DNA from: Candidatus Berkelbacteria bacterium
GTDB taxonomy: Bacteria > Patescibacteriota > UBA1384 > 2-12-FULL-50-11
DNA length: 41,038 nucleotides
Reading direction: 5' to 3'
NCBI GenBank assembly: GCA_016213365.1
Contig: JACRAP010000005.1
Location: 1-41,038, forward strand
Position 1 is the stretch's first letter, and each line of letters begins with the position of its first letter. Under the pieces are notes generated by a model. The model searched no databases. It was not told the origin of the DNA and was given only the letters and a program-made list of their open reading frames with translations. A program made the position numbers and the translations under genes. Shown here piece by piece: positions 25,126-33,807 of this stretch.

Positions 25126-26471
25126 TAAGCGCTCTTGGCGCTCGAATCGGTTGGGGGAGGGGATTTCTTAGTTTTGGGCGTTTCGGCAGCGGGAATCTTT
25201 GGTTTCTCCGGAGCGTTAACTTCTAATGTTACGCTTGGTTCTGTTGGCTGTGGTGCTGTTGCTGGAGTAGCTTGAGGAGCTGTTTCGGTTGTAGCCGGTG
25301 TAGGAGTTACAACTGGTGCTGGAGTTACTACGGGCGATGGCGTTACAGCCGGTGTAGGATTTTCGACTGGTGTTGCCGTTGGAGCGGGTGTAGTCGGTGT
25401 TATTGCCGGTGTGGGTGCTGTCGCTGCGATAGTGGGCGGAACAGTTGCTTGTTGGACGTTTGGCGCAGGAGACGAAGGAGTTGGGACTGATGGGGTAGGG
25501 TTATTGGTATCGCCTAAAATATCTTCGTCTTTACCGCCTCTAATTTTTCTTATAATCAGAATAATTATTATCAGGACTAGTGCAGCAAGTGCTGCAATCA
25601 ACCAAATTGGCAAAATTAGTACTTTAACGGTTGAGTCAACGAGTGTGTTGTTTTTACCGTAAGTTAAACTTGCAGTTAAGTTATAGTAACCAAAATGTTT
25701 CCAATCGTTTTCCCATTTATCCGTGAATTTTCGCTCTGCTTTTGGTAATGCCTTACCGAAAGTTGTGTTGAGTTCGATATTTTTTATTTCCTTACCTTGC
25801 CAGTTAGTAACCTTAACCGATCCCTTTGGCGTTAGATGAACATTTCCGTTATTTTTTACAACTACATTAAAGTTTATCGGTCCAGAGGTGGTAAATTTAG
25901 TTGCGCTAAACTCTTTAATCTCAAGCTGTTCGGTAATTGCGCCGTCAACTGTTAAAAATACTAACGAAGAAATTAATCCAACTGCACCAACTTGGGTACT
26001 ACTACCGGTTGTACTAACTGGTTTGCTGGTTGAAAACATTACACCGGCGTAATGTCCGCCTGGCTCGGCGTTACTTGGGATAGTAATTGTATACTCTACT
26101 TGTCTTGATTGATTGGGTTGTAGGGTAATGGATTCCTCAATAAAAGTTACCCATTTTGATAACTGATAACTACTTTTGGTTTGTCCTTCGTCGTCGTTAT
26201 AAAAAAGTGGGGTACCGTTTTGATCATCGGTATAAAAATCTTTACTTAGTAGATAGAGCGTTACCGCTTTGTCGAGTGGGTTCTTGACTGTTATCTCTTT
26301 CGTAATAGACGTACCGGGTTTACCAGATATCTCAATTACCGCTGGGCTAATTTCAAGGCCGCTAGAAGTATCGGTTACAGAATCAGTGTTGGTATTTAAC
26401 TGTGCGTACGCTGGCACGCTAATAATTGTTAACAATATTGACGCAAAGAAAAATCGGATTAATTTATTCAT
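25125..26471 (-). CDS. DUF916/WxLIP-like surface protein with Pro/Thr-rich C-terminal tail
   Basis: Signal peptide (MNKLIRFFFASILLTIISVPAYAQ), then a DUF916-like Ig domain (LEISPAVIEISGKPGTSITKEITVKNP ... SKWVTFIEESITLQPNQSRQVEYTITIPSNAEPGGHYAGVMF), a second beta domain, a membrane helix (about 285-307), and a long disordered C-terminal tail of about 130 residues in Pro, Thr, Ala and Val repeats. In Gram-positive bacteria DUF916 (WxLIP) proteins bind WxL surface proteins and the cell wall. The ATG at 26471 overlaps the upstream stop as TAATG, which supports it over the ATG six codons earlier. The tail is on the cytoplasmic side by topology, an odd place for a Pro-rich linker. Confidence 0.8.
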   Translation of the reverse strand: MNKLIRFFFASILLTIISVPAYAQLNTNTDSVTDTSSGLEISPAVIEISGKPGTSITKEITVKNPLDKAVTLYLLSKDFYTDDQNGTPLFYNDDEGQTKSSYQLSKWVTFIEESITLQPNQSRQVEYTITIPSNAEPGGHYAGVMFSTSKPVSTTGSSTQVGAVGLISSLVFLTVDGAITEQLEIKEFSATKFTTSGPINFNVVVKNNGNVHLTPKGSVKVTNWQGKEIKNIELNTTFGKALPKAERKFTDKWENDWKHFGYYNLTASLTYGKNNTLVDSTVKVLILPIWLIAALAALVLIIIILIIRKIRGGKDEDILGDTNNPTPSVPTPSSPAPNVQQATVPPTIAATAPTPAITPTTPAPTATPVENPTPAVTPSPVVTPAPVVTPTPATTETAPQATPATAPQPTEPSVTLEVNAPEKPKIPAAETPKTKKSPPPTDSSAKSA

Positions 26472-27577
26472 TAAAATATTGCTGTACATACATATGTTAA
26501 CGTATCAGTATAATCGCTTCCAGCCGGAACTAAACCTGAAATTTTTGCTTTGAGCGTACTGGTAACGGTAGCGTTTGCAACCGGACCGGTGGCGCTAGCT
26601 AGGGTTGTTGCGGTGCGCTCAAAGCCGCCCACGTTATTTCCAGTTACGTTGTAGGTTGCGGCAACAGTTGTGGCGGCACTGCCGGCGTCACCATCAGTTT
26701 TAGTACCCTGCAAGCCGTAACCGATGCTAAGCGCGCCTAAATCGCCGGCGTTATTAAACGAGTTATCGGCTGAGCCGATTAAATATCCAGCTGCGGCGCT
26801 ATAAAGTCCCGGATTTGTGCCGTTACCCTGATCTCGAACTGTTAATGCGTAGCCGCTAGTTGCGTTAGTACTTACAGTCCAAGTAATAGTGCTTGAAGCG
26901 GTGTCGATTGTATTAACTACAAACGTACCAAATGCAGTTGAAGTGTTATCGACCGTACAAGCTAAAGAAGAATCAACGCTGGCAGTTACGGTAACCTGAT
27001 CTTCGTTAACAATATTAGTTGAAATCGTTCCAGTATCACCGAAGGTTCCGCCGATTGTTACAGTGTAATCTCCGGCAGTGGTTGGGTTGGTAATAATCGA
27101 TGCTCCAGAGGCACCGCTAGTTGCGTTTGAGCCGATTTCAATCTTAACGCATCTATCGGCCGTAATTTCACCGGTTGTTGCGTCGGTCGGTGCGTCGAAA
27201 GTTATAGTCTGGCTGGCCTGTGAAACGCCCCAAACTCCGGCTGCGTTGGTAGCGGCAAGGGTTTTATCGGTAAAGGTGGCAGTCGTACAGTTATTAGAAT
27301 CGCCTACGGATAAATCGATATTGTTGACGCTAAAAGTTCCAAGCGCGTAGTTAGATTCAAAAGCCACTGTAATTGTATCGGCATCGGCTTGTACGCCAGT
27401 AGGGGTAACAAATTTAATTTCGTGATCCGCCAAAGTACTAATCTTAGATCTGCTTAATACGTCGCGAGCGCTGGTAATTGAGGCAGCGATGGAAATACCT
27501 GGGATAAATACCCAAAAAGTTATTGAAAGATATACCGCCAAAATAGTTAAATTAACAACCCCTCGAGCTAAGTGCAT
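26471..27577 (-). CDS. Secreted beta-sandwich surface protein
   Basis: A 368-aa secreted protein with an N-terminal hydrophobic segment (about 7-31), a Thr/Ala/Asn-rich beta region (VKIEIGSNATSGASGASIITNPTTAGDYTVTIGG), and a C-terminal domain of about 165 residues that begins VTVTASVDSSLACTVDN, includes VSTNATSGYALTVRDQG and ends TLTYVCTAIF. The same pattern closes the 2036-aa adhesin, so it is probably a shared anchoring or assembly module. The next gene is DUF916-like and its start overlaps this stop. A TTGACA-17-TACGCT promoter ends 6 nt before the ATG. Confidence 0.78.
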   Translation of the reverse strand: MHLARGVVNLTILAVYLSITFWVFIPGISIAASITSARDVLSRSKISTLADHEIKFVTPTGVQADADTITVAFESNYALGTFSVNNIDLSVGDSNNCTTATFTDKTLAATNAAGVWGVSQASQTITFDAPTDATTGEITADRCVKIEIGSNATSGASGASIITNPTTAGDYTVTIGGTFGDTGTISTNIVNEDQVTVTASVDSSLACTVDNTSTAFGTFVVNTIDTASSTITWTVSTNATSGYALTVRDQGNGTNPGLYSAAAGYLIGSADNSFNNAGDLGALSIGYGLQGTKTDGDAGSAATTVAATYNVTGNNVGGFERTATTLASATGPVANATVTSTLKAKISGLVPAGSDYTDTLTYVCTAIF

Positions 27578-27583
27578 AAGACA

Positions 27584-27612
27584 AGCGTAATAAAGAATTT
27601 AGTTATTGTCAA
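27584..27612 (-). promoter_or_regulatory. Promoter of the 368-aa surface gene operon
   Basis: On the minus strand TTGACA (27612-27607) and TACGCT (27589-27584) are 17 bp apart, 6 nt before the ATG at 27577. It sits in the 39 bp between the adhesin stop and this gene, giving the three downstream surface genes their own start. Confidence 0.65.
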
Positions 27613-27616
27613 ACTG

Positions 27617-30600
27617 TTAGAATGTTGCCGAAACGATGTAGTAAATTACGGTTTGATAACTTCTTGCTCTCTGCAAAGCGTCTACCGCAATTTTATGAGT
27701 AATAGTATATTCTTCACTAACTACTTTTCCGGTTGTACCGTTCACGGCATCGGTGTGATCGGCAACGATGTCGCCTGGGCTTGTGGTGGAGAACGGCGCG
27801 TACTTGGTTGCGCCAGCAAAAATATTCGAACCCTGAATGGTTGTATCGCTACTGGTATAACCGTAACCGCAAGTGGTGCCCGAGCAAGCTCCAGCAGGCC
27901 AGGTGGCGGGCGCGGCGTACGAACCGGCCGAAAACATTGGGATTGTGTAAGCACCAGAGGTTAGTAAACCACTTGCATAAGCCCGAATTACATAGCCGCC
28001 GTAAGCGTTAGTGCTGGTTGTGAGCGTAGTTGTTTTAGTATCACTTCGGTTGTTTGAAGATGTAAGTAAATCAAACGTTAAAGTATTACTTGAAATTGAC
28101 ATCGAAATTTCTGGCAGCACTGTTTGGCCGTTTGAGCTAACAACGTTTGAAACATTTGTTGCGTTATCGGTTGCGCGAACGTTAAAGAAGTATAATTGTC
28201 CGGTATTTAATACCAAACTGGTCGCCGTAACACTGGTAGTGGTGCTGTTGTTTGTCCAGGTTTTAATGTCGGTTGCGCCAGCAGTTGTTCCGATGGAATA
28301 TTCGTATTTATTTAATCCTGATACATCAGAGTTAAACGCATCCCAGTTAGCGCTAACGCTTGTGAGCGAGCCGTCGTTATACGTAGCGTCTACGCCAACG
28401 GTTGTGCCGTCGTAAACATTATTAGTTGATGGCGCAGAAGTATCAGTTCCAAAATCGCGCGCCGATTCGGCGTTGCCACCGTAAGATACCCAAGCTGAAT
28501 ACTCATTTGCCGCATCTTTTACCCGAACTTGCCAGTGATATTCGCTGTTATTTGCAAGCCCGCTAACAGTTGCGCTTGCAGTTAATGGGGTACCGGCGTA
28601 ACTAACACTACTACCGCAACCGTCTTCTGTGTTACTGAATGCATTGGCGATTAGATCGACTTCGTAACATAAATATAATGTATCTGGGTTATCAGTATCG
28701 CTAACAGTTGCCTTAAATACCACCGTTGTTTCGTTCGTCCAATCGCCGGTGGCAAGAACGGTGGTGCCGTTACTCTTATATTGAACCAAACTGCTCGGGC
28801 TGTTTGGGGCGGTGTTACCGCTAAAGTTCCAGTTCGTATTGTTGTTACAGTTAGTATTAGTGCCGTTATTGGCAACGATTGTGTTTCCTCCTGAAGCGTC
28901 GGAGCGCGAAACGTTTATATAACTGACAGCGGTTTGGGTGCCGGAAACGTTTAACAGCCAAGTTCCAGTCTCCGCCGAGTTTCTAAAGTAAATTTTTGTG
29001 CCGCTAGCTTGGCCGTTCCAGTTAATGTTGGTAAACGTATAAGTGGAGCCGGAGTTAAATTCGATACGAGTGTTGGCAGTTGTGAAAACAAGATTGTTAG
29101 TTACTGTTGCGGCCGCGTCGAAATCGATCGATGGGGTAAAGCCAGTTCGTTCGCAGTCCGATGCGCTGGCGCCAGAGCTATTAGTGACTGTTAAATTATA
29201 AAACGCCGAAGTCGTAGTCCAAGTACCGGTTATGTTTTGTTCGACCGAACCATCAAGGGTAACGGTTGCGCTATTGGCGGTAAAAGTTCCGGAGTTTGCG
29301 AGGTGTCGCCCAACTGTTAAGGCGTAATTTGAACCAGTAACTGTATCGTACGTGCCGTTTGTAATTGTAAAGTCGTTATTAACATCAACTGCACCGGCCG
29401 GTTGAACGGTTCCGCCGCTAGCATCTAGGGTTAGGTTGTATAGCGACTGACTGTTTGGCGTAAAAGTTTTAGTACCGGAAGTGTGCGCCCATTTTAAAGT
29501 TGAAGTACCGGCGCTTAGCGTAATACTACCCCCAGTGTTTAGTAATTGAACGTTGCCGTAAACTGTCATCGTTCCAGAACCCATATTAATAGTATGTGTA
29601 CTGTCCGACCCCACGGTAATTGAGCTACTTGTTGATGTAAAACTGGTGTTTGAGGCGTTTAAATTTAGCGTCCAACTACCGGTCCTGTTTGCGGTAACTG
29701 GTTGCATTTGTAATACACCAGCAGTTACGGTGTAGTTTGATCCAGTTGTTGTAAAAGTTGGAGTGGCAAGCGTTTCGGCGTCGAATCTTAGATTTCCGGT
29801 TGTTGTTAAATTACCGTTTAACTGCCAAATAGAGGAAGTAATTTCTTCAAATGATGCGTACGGGTTTATGTCCCACGAGCCGTAATCGTTGCCGGCAACG
29901 GTAATTGTTATGCCGTTTACTGTCCCTTTATAGATTAATGTTTCCGTGCCATTTAAGGTTGTTGCAGAGTTAAATACAACCGGAGTGCAGTTAGCTGAAC
30001 AAGGCAGAGTAATTATTCCGCTACTTCCACCGCCAGTTACAGTCCCGCCGTTAAAGGTTAACGATGAAGTTATTTGAAAGCTGTTGTTTGGCAAGGTAGT
30101 AGTGAAGGAAGTGTAGCCAATGTTTAAAGTGCTAAAATCACCGGTAAACGTGGCGGTACCAGTTCCATTTAAAGTAACAATTGAAGTCGTGCCCTCAACA
30201 AATTTATTACCGCTATCGTTATAGTGCCTAGAGATGGCGACGGTGGAAGTGCCCGGTGTGTACGATACGCCCGTTGTATTATCCAAAGTAAAGTCGCGAG
30301 TTACGGTTAGGTTGTTGCCGTTACCGGCAACCGCGCCGTTTGAAACTGTAAAGTCGTTTGTTGCAGTAACTGCGGCGTTGAAAGTCCAGCCGCCGCCAGA
30401 GCCGTTAAAAACTAAGTCGTAGAAAGCTGAAGAACCGGTCATCGTTCCGCCCAAAGTTTTACCAGTTGCAGTGGAGTTAAAAGTTACGGTTCCTGATCTA
30501 GCGGTAAAAGTTCCAGAGTTTGAATACGATCCGCCGATTGTGATGGCGTAATTATTTCCGCTAGACGTATCAAGCGTACCAGCTGTAATTGTTAAATTAT

Positions 30601-33600
30601 TCGTTGCCGCAATTGCCGCACCAAGCGTCCAACCACCCCCGGAACCGTTGAATACTAGAGCATAAAACGCAGAAGAGCCGGTCATTGTACCGTTTAAGGT
30701 TTTGCCAGTTGCTGTTGATGTAAATGTTGTAGTGTTTGAGCCGGAAGTAAACGTACCAGAGTTAGTGTACGAGCCGCCAATCGAGAGCGCGTTGCCGCCC
30801 ATACTTAACGTACCGCTGGTATTAATTTTTACGTCGCCACCGGTAACGTTGGTAGTAACAGTTCCGCCCGGAGTAAAGGTTTTACTCCCCCAAACGTATA
30901 ACGAGATTCCAGATTCAACAGTTAGATTACCGGCTGAGACGGAGTATCTAATTCCGGCATTGGCGTTATCGGCTGTTGAGAGCTTACTATTGGTTATCGG
31001 CCCAGAATCTTCGTGCCGAACAATCAGCATATTTTGGTATAAATTCATTCCAGATAAAGATGACATTCCACTTGTCGCCATTGTTACCGCAGTGGCTTTA
31101 GGAGTTTCAGCCGAGTTTATCCAAACAGCAATTGGATCAGCTGCTGCTGGTGCGGCGGTAGTGGTAATTGCGTAAGTTCCGCCTGCGGCTGTGCATGTTG
31201 TTGATTCAGTCGTGCCACCGGCAACCGCAACTTCGATAGTTAAGTTATCGCTAGAGCAATTGTAAGCGGTACTACCTTCGTCGGTATAAATTGTACCGGT
31301 AATATTTACACCAGAAACGTACTCAACAAGTAGCCATAGGGCTGTTACTTCAACTGTACCAGATCCGCCGGTGTCGCGAACTCCAATTTGGGCGCTGTCT
31401 AAATAAGTATCGTTCCACGCCCCGTCAACATCTGGGCGAGTATAGGCAGTTAGCGGATATTTCCTAGGATCGGCAGTTTGGTTACTAACCCAAGTAGTGC
31501 TGGCGGGGGATAATGTATCAGACTCAATCGTTGCCCCACTTGCTGTATCTTTAAGTCGAACCTTAAAATCTTCTTGCGTAGCGCCGCTGGTTCTAAATCT
31601 TGCTCCCACACTAACTAATGATACTGCGGCAGTGGATGATAAAGAGGAATTAGCTAAATTTACATCAAGTATGTCGCCGGTCGTGGTTTCGGTAACTGAA
31701 TCGGTTGCGTCGTTCGGTGTGGTTTCGTCAATATTTGTGTAGGTGTTTGTCCAGGCAGAGTTATCGCCGGCGGCATTTGGATTTAAGTGGAATATTGAAC
31801 CGCTACCGGGCCAAGTACTTTGGTTTGTACCTAAGCCAGCATTTACCGCAATATCATCAAAGTAGTACTCAATAGACTCAGCAGCAGAACCACTACCCAT
31901 AATTACCCTTCCAACACCAGCAGTTAAATCAGCAGTACCACTTCCAACGGTTGCGCCGTCCATACGCAATTCTGCTGAAGTTGAAGCAAGTGTTGTTGTG
32001 TCAATTTTAACTTCGAGTCGAGTCCAGTCAGTCGAAGAAACAGTCCCAGAACTTTGGCTCCCAATGCCAGTGCTATCCTCTATATTATACAGTTGAACTT
32101 TTCCAGTCGAGTACAACACAATTCCGATTTTTGCATTTGATGATGTGTCCGCAAAATATGCAAGAGTTCTATTGCCCGCAGGGAGTGTAGTTGCTCGCAT
32201 ATATACCCTAAAATAATAAACGCCTTGCTGGTTTGTGGTAGCAAAACGATATTGTAATAATTCTGTAGCCAAGGTTGTTGTTAATTTAAACGATGCTGCG
32301 CCACTACGATATATTGACGTACTAATTTCCGGAGAACCGGTAATTGCGTCAACTTCAACCCCTGCAGTAACCGATTGCAACTCGGCGCCGCTGGAAATTA
32401 ATCGCCCGCCGGTTCTTGGAATATATTCTACCAGTAGCCAAATAGTCGATACTCTGGTTCTAGCAGTAGAAGCGTGTACTACGCCAATTTGGGTAGTGTC
32501 CAAATTAGATGCTTGCCAGGCAACGGTACTGCTACCTGGTAGGTCGTATGTGGTTAGTTGATATGTCTCTTGATCTGTAGTGTTGGTGTTATGGATTAGA
32601 GCAGTGTCTCTGGTAAGATTAGATGATTCCTCAACCGTACCAGAGGCAGATGCTTTAATTCTTAGTCTATCGGTAGTAGAAGCTTCTAAATCACAAGTTC
32701 CTAAATCATCGGTACATGTCTTAAATCTGTAACCAACTTGGGTTAACTTTATGTAGTCGGTTGATGCAATTCCGACCGTTGAGCTACTTTCTAGATTCAA
32801 GTCTTCAGTTGTAGGATTGGCTGTTGCTTCAATATAATCCGTGCCATCGTTAGGGGTAGTCTCGTCTACTGTTTGATAGTCCGAACCGCTTGATGCAGTC
32901 CAAGCGACATTATCGCCGTCTGAATCTGGGTTCATATGAACTATTTTTCCTTCCCCGGGCCAGTTATCGCTTCGGGCGGAGTTGCCGTTAACGGCAAGAT
33001 CGTCGAAATACATGTCGGCTGTACTGTTATTATTTGATCCAAATGCCATAATCATAACTCCAGCTGTAAGGTTGGAGGTTCCCGAAGCTTCAGTAACGCC
33101 ATTTATTCGCATTTCTGATGTTGTTGAGCTTAGCGTTGTAGTGTTTACATACAATTCTAACCTGTACCAAGTCGAGGTTGTGATAGTTGTACTTCCCGTT
33201 GCGATACTAACAGCATCTTCGGCGTTGTAGAGTTGTAATTTAGAGGAGCTTTGAATGTAGTAGACGCAAATTTTATAAGCCGTAGGGCTACCCGCAGTAG
33301 CACATAATAAGCCATTATATCCGTCTGGGAGCGAACTAAAATAAATGTATGTTCTGAACCAAAATGCGGAAGATTGGTTAGTACTTGCAAATCTAGAATA
33401 AATTATCGAAGTTTGTGCTGAAGTATTTACTCTATACGAAGCATCGCCCGATCTTTTTGTAGATGTGCTTATTGTTGTTGCTGAGGCAGTACCAGCAATT
33501 GATTGAAACTCTACTCCATTAGTAGCGCTTTGGAGTTCGGCGCCACTCGACCAAAGTCTATTTGCACTCGCCGAGCCACTTTCAGAGACAGTTGTTTCGT

Positions 33601-33727
33601 TTATTTTACTAAATGGCTTAGCGGTCGAAAATAAAGTAGTGATTAAAAGTAAAATTATTGTAACTCGATAACTAATAGTAACGAAATTAAGACTCTTCAA
33701 TAACCGAGCAGTGTTACTCCCCTTCAT
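27617..33727 (-). CDS. Giant secreted multidomain adhesin (2036 aa)
   Basis: Largest gene in the window. Signal sequence (about residues 18-36), then two tandem modules of about 370 residues (57-436 and 442-804), each beginning LxSSGAELQS, holding a LamG-like sandwich with YFDDIAVN-type motif and ending IWLLVEY. Next a repeat region (about 940-1600) of FTSTATGKTLNGTMTGSSAFY / LVFNGSGGGWT-type units, then fibronectin-like domains (about 1660-1860: NSEYHWQVRVKDAAN, YFFNVRATDNATN) and a C-terminal domain (about 1874-2036) with TSTNAYGGYVIRAYASG ending YYIVSATF, like the next gene. Likely host- or surface-binding, a role inferred from domains. Transcript appears leaderless. Confidence 0.85.
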   Translation of the reverse strand: MKGSNTARLLKSLNFVTISYRVTIILLLITTLFSTAKPFSKINETTVSESGSASANRLWSSGAELQSATNGVEFQSIAGTASATTISTSTKRSGDASYRVNTSAQTSIIYSRFASTNQSSAFWFRTYIYFSSLPDGYNGLLCATAGSPTAYKICVYYIQSSSKLQLYNAEDAVSIATGSTTITTSTWYRLELYVNTTTLSSTTSEMRINGVTEASGTSNLTAGVMIMAFGSNNNSTADMYFDDLAVNGNSARSDNWPGEGKIVHMNPDSDGDNVAWTASSGSDYQTVDETTPNDGTDYIEATANPTTEDLNLESSSTVGIASTDYIKLTQVGYRFKTCTDDLGTCDLEASTTDRLRIKASASGTVEESSNLTRDTALIHNTNTTDQETYQLTTYDLPGSSTVAWQASNLDTTQIGVVHASTARTRVSTIWLLVEYIPRTGGRLISSGAELQSVTAGVEVDAITGSPEISTSIYRSGAASFKLTTTLATELLQYRFATTNQQGVYYFRVYMRATTLPAGNRTLAYFADTSSNAKIGIVLYSTGKVQLYNIEDSTGIGSQSSGTVSSTDWTRLEVKIDTTTLASTSAELRMDGATVGSGTADLTAGVGRVIMGSGSAAESIEYYFDDIAVNAGLGTNQSTWPGSGSIFHLNPNAAGDNSAWTNTYTNIDETTPNDATDSVTETTTGDILDVNLANSSLSSTAAVSLVSVGARFRTSGATQEDFKVRLKDTASGATIESDTLSPASTTWVSNQTADPRKYPLTAYTRPDVDGAWNDTYLDSAQIGVRDTGGSGTVEVTALWLLVEYVSGVNITGTIYTDEGSTAYNCSSDNLTIEVAVAGGTTESTTCTAAGGTYAITTTAAPAAADPIAVWINSAETPKATAVTMATSGMSSLSGMNLYQNMLIVRHEDSGPITNSKLSTADNANAGIRYSVSAGNLTVESGISLYVWGSKTFTPGGTVTTNVTGGDVKINTSGTLSMGGNALSIGGSYTNSGTFTSGSNTTTFTSTATGKTLNGTMTGSSAFYALVFNGSGGGWTLGAAIAATNNLTITAGTLDTSSGNNYAITIGGSYSNSGTFTARSGTVTFNSTATGKTLGGTMTGSSAFYDLVFNGSGGGWTFNAAVTATNDFTVSNGAVAGNGNNLTVTRDFTLDNTTGVSYTPGTSTVAISRHYNDSGNKFVEGTTSIVTLNGTGTATFTGDFSTLNIGYTSFTTTLPNNSFQITSSLTFNGGTVTGGGSSGIITLPCSANCTPVVFNSATTLNGTETLIYKGTVNGITITVAGNDYGSWDINPYASFEEITSSIWQLNGNLTTTGNLRFDAETLATPTFTTTGSNYTVTAGVLQMQPVTANRTGSWTLNLNASNTSFTSTSSSITVGSDSTHTINMGSGTMTVYGNVQLLNTGGSITLSAGTSTLKWAHTSGTKTFTPNSQSLYNLTLDASGGTVQPAGAVDVNNDFTITNGTYDTVTGSNYALTVGRHLANSGTFTANSATVTLDGSVEQNITGTWTTTSAFYNLTVTNSSGASASDCERTGFTPSIDFDAAATVTNNLVFTTANTRIEFNSGSTYTFTNINWNGQASGTKIYFRNSAETGTWLLNVSGTQTAVSYINVSRSDASGGNTIVANNGTNTNCNNNTNWNFSGNTAPNSPSSLVQYKSNGTTVLATGDWTNETTVVFKATVSDTDNPDTLYLCYEVDLIANAFSNTEDGCGSSVSYAGTPLTASATVSGLANNSEYHWQVRVKDAANEYSAWVSYGGNAESARDFGTDTSAPSTNNVYDGTTVGVDATYNDGSLTSVSANWDAFNSDVSGLNKYEYSIGTTAGATDIKTWTNNSTTTSVTATSLVLNTGQLYFFNVRATDNATNVSNVVSSNGQTVLPEISMSISSNTLTFDLLTSSNNRSDTKTTTLTTSTNAYGGYVIRAYASGLLTSGAYTIPMFSAGSYAAPATWPAGACSGTTCGYGYTSSDTTIQGSNIFAGATKYAPFSTTSPGDIVADHTDAVNGTTGKVVSEEYTITHKIAVDALQRARSYQTVIYYIVSATF
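30390..30760 (-). repeat. Diverged internal repeats of the adhesin gene
   Basis: Two neighbouring copies of an approximately 80-codon unit (protein residues about 1000-1080 and 1081-1140) share ATGKTL(N/G)GTMTGSSAFY(A/D)LVFNGSGGGWT. The DNA copies differ at many third positions, so this is an old duplication, not a recent one. Confidence 0.75.
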
Positions 33728-33733
33728 ATTTAT

Positions 33734-33762
33734 AAAGTATCATTACTCCATATATTTGCCAA
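33734..33762 (-). promoter_or_regulatory. Promoter of the adhesin gene
   Basis: TTGGCA (33762-33757) and TACTTT (33739-33734) with a 17-bp spacer, then 6 nt to the ATG at 33727. It lies directly downstream of the terminator of the glycosyltransferase cassette. Confidence 0.6.
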
Positions 33763-33765
33763 CTA

Positions 33766-33795
33766 AAAACCCCCTCTCGTTTCCGAAAGGGGGAG
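33766..33795 (-). terminator. Terminator of the glycosyltransferase gene
   Basis: Read on the minus strand: CCCCCTTTCG-GAAA-CGAGAGGGGG followed by TTTTTAG, a GC-rich stem with GAAA tetraloop and T run. Confidence 0.9.
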
Positions 33796-33807
33796 TGTTG
33801 TGCGGGC

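Noticed and set aside
25272-25490. Cys/Arg-rich plus-strand frame
   Set aside because: It is the reverse of the Pro/Thr/Ala-rich tail of the DUF916-like gene; the low-complexity composition creates it.
30702-31175. 157-codon plus-strand frame inside the adhesin gene
   Set aside because: Antisense to a Thr/Ser/Gly-rich coding region, which leaves few stops on the other strand.
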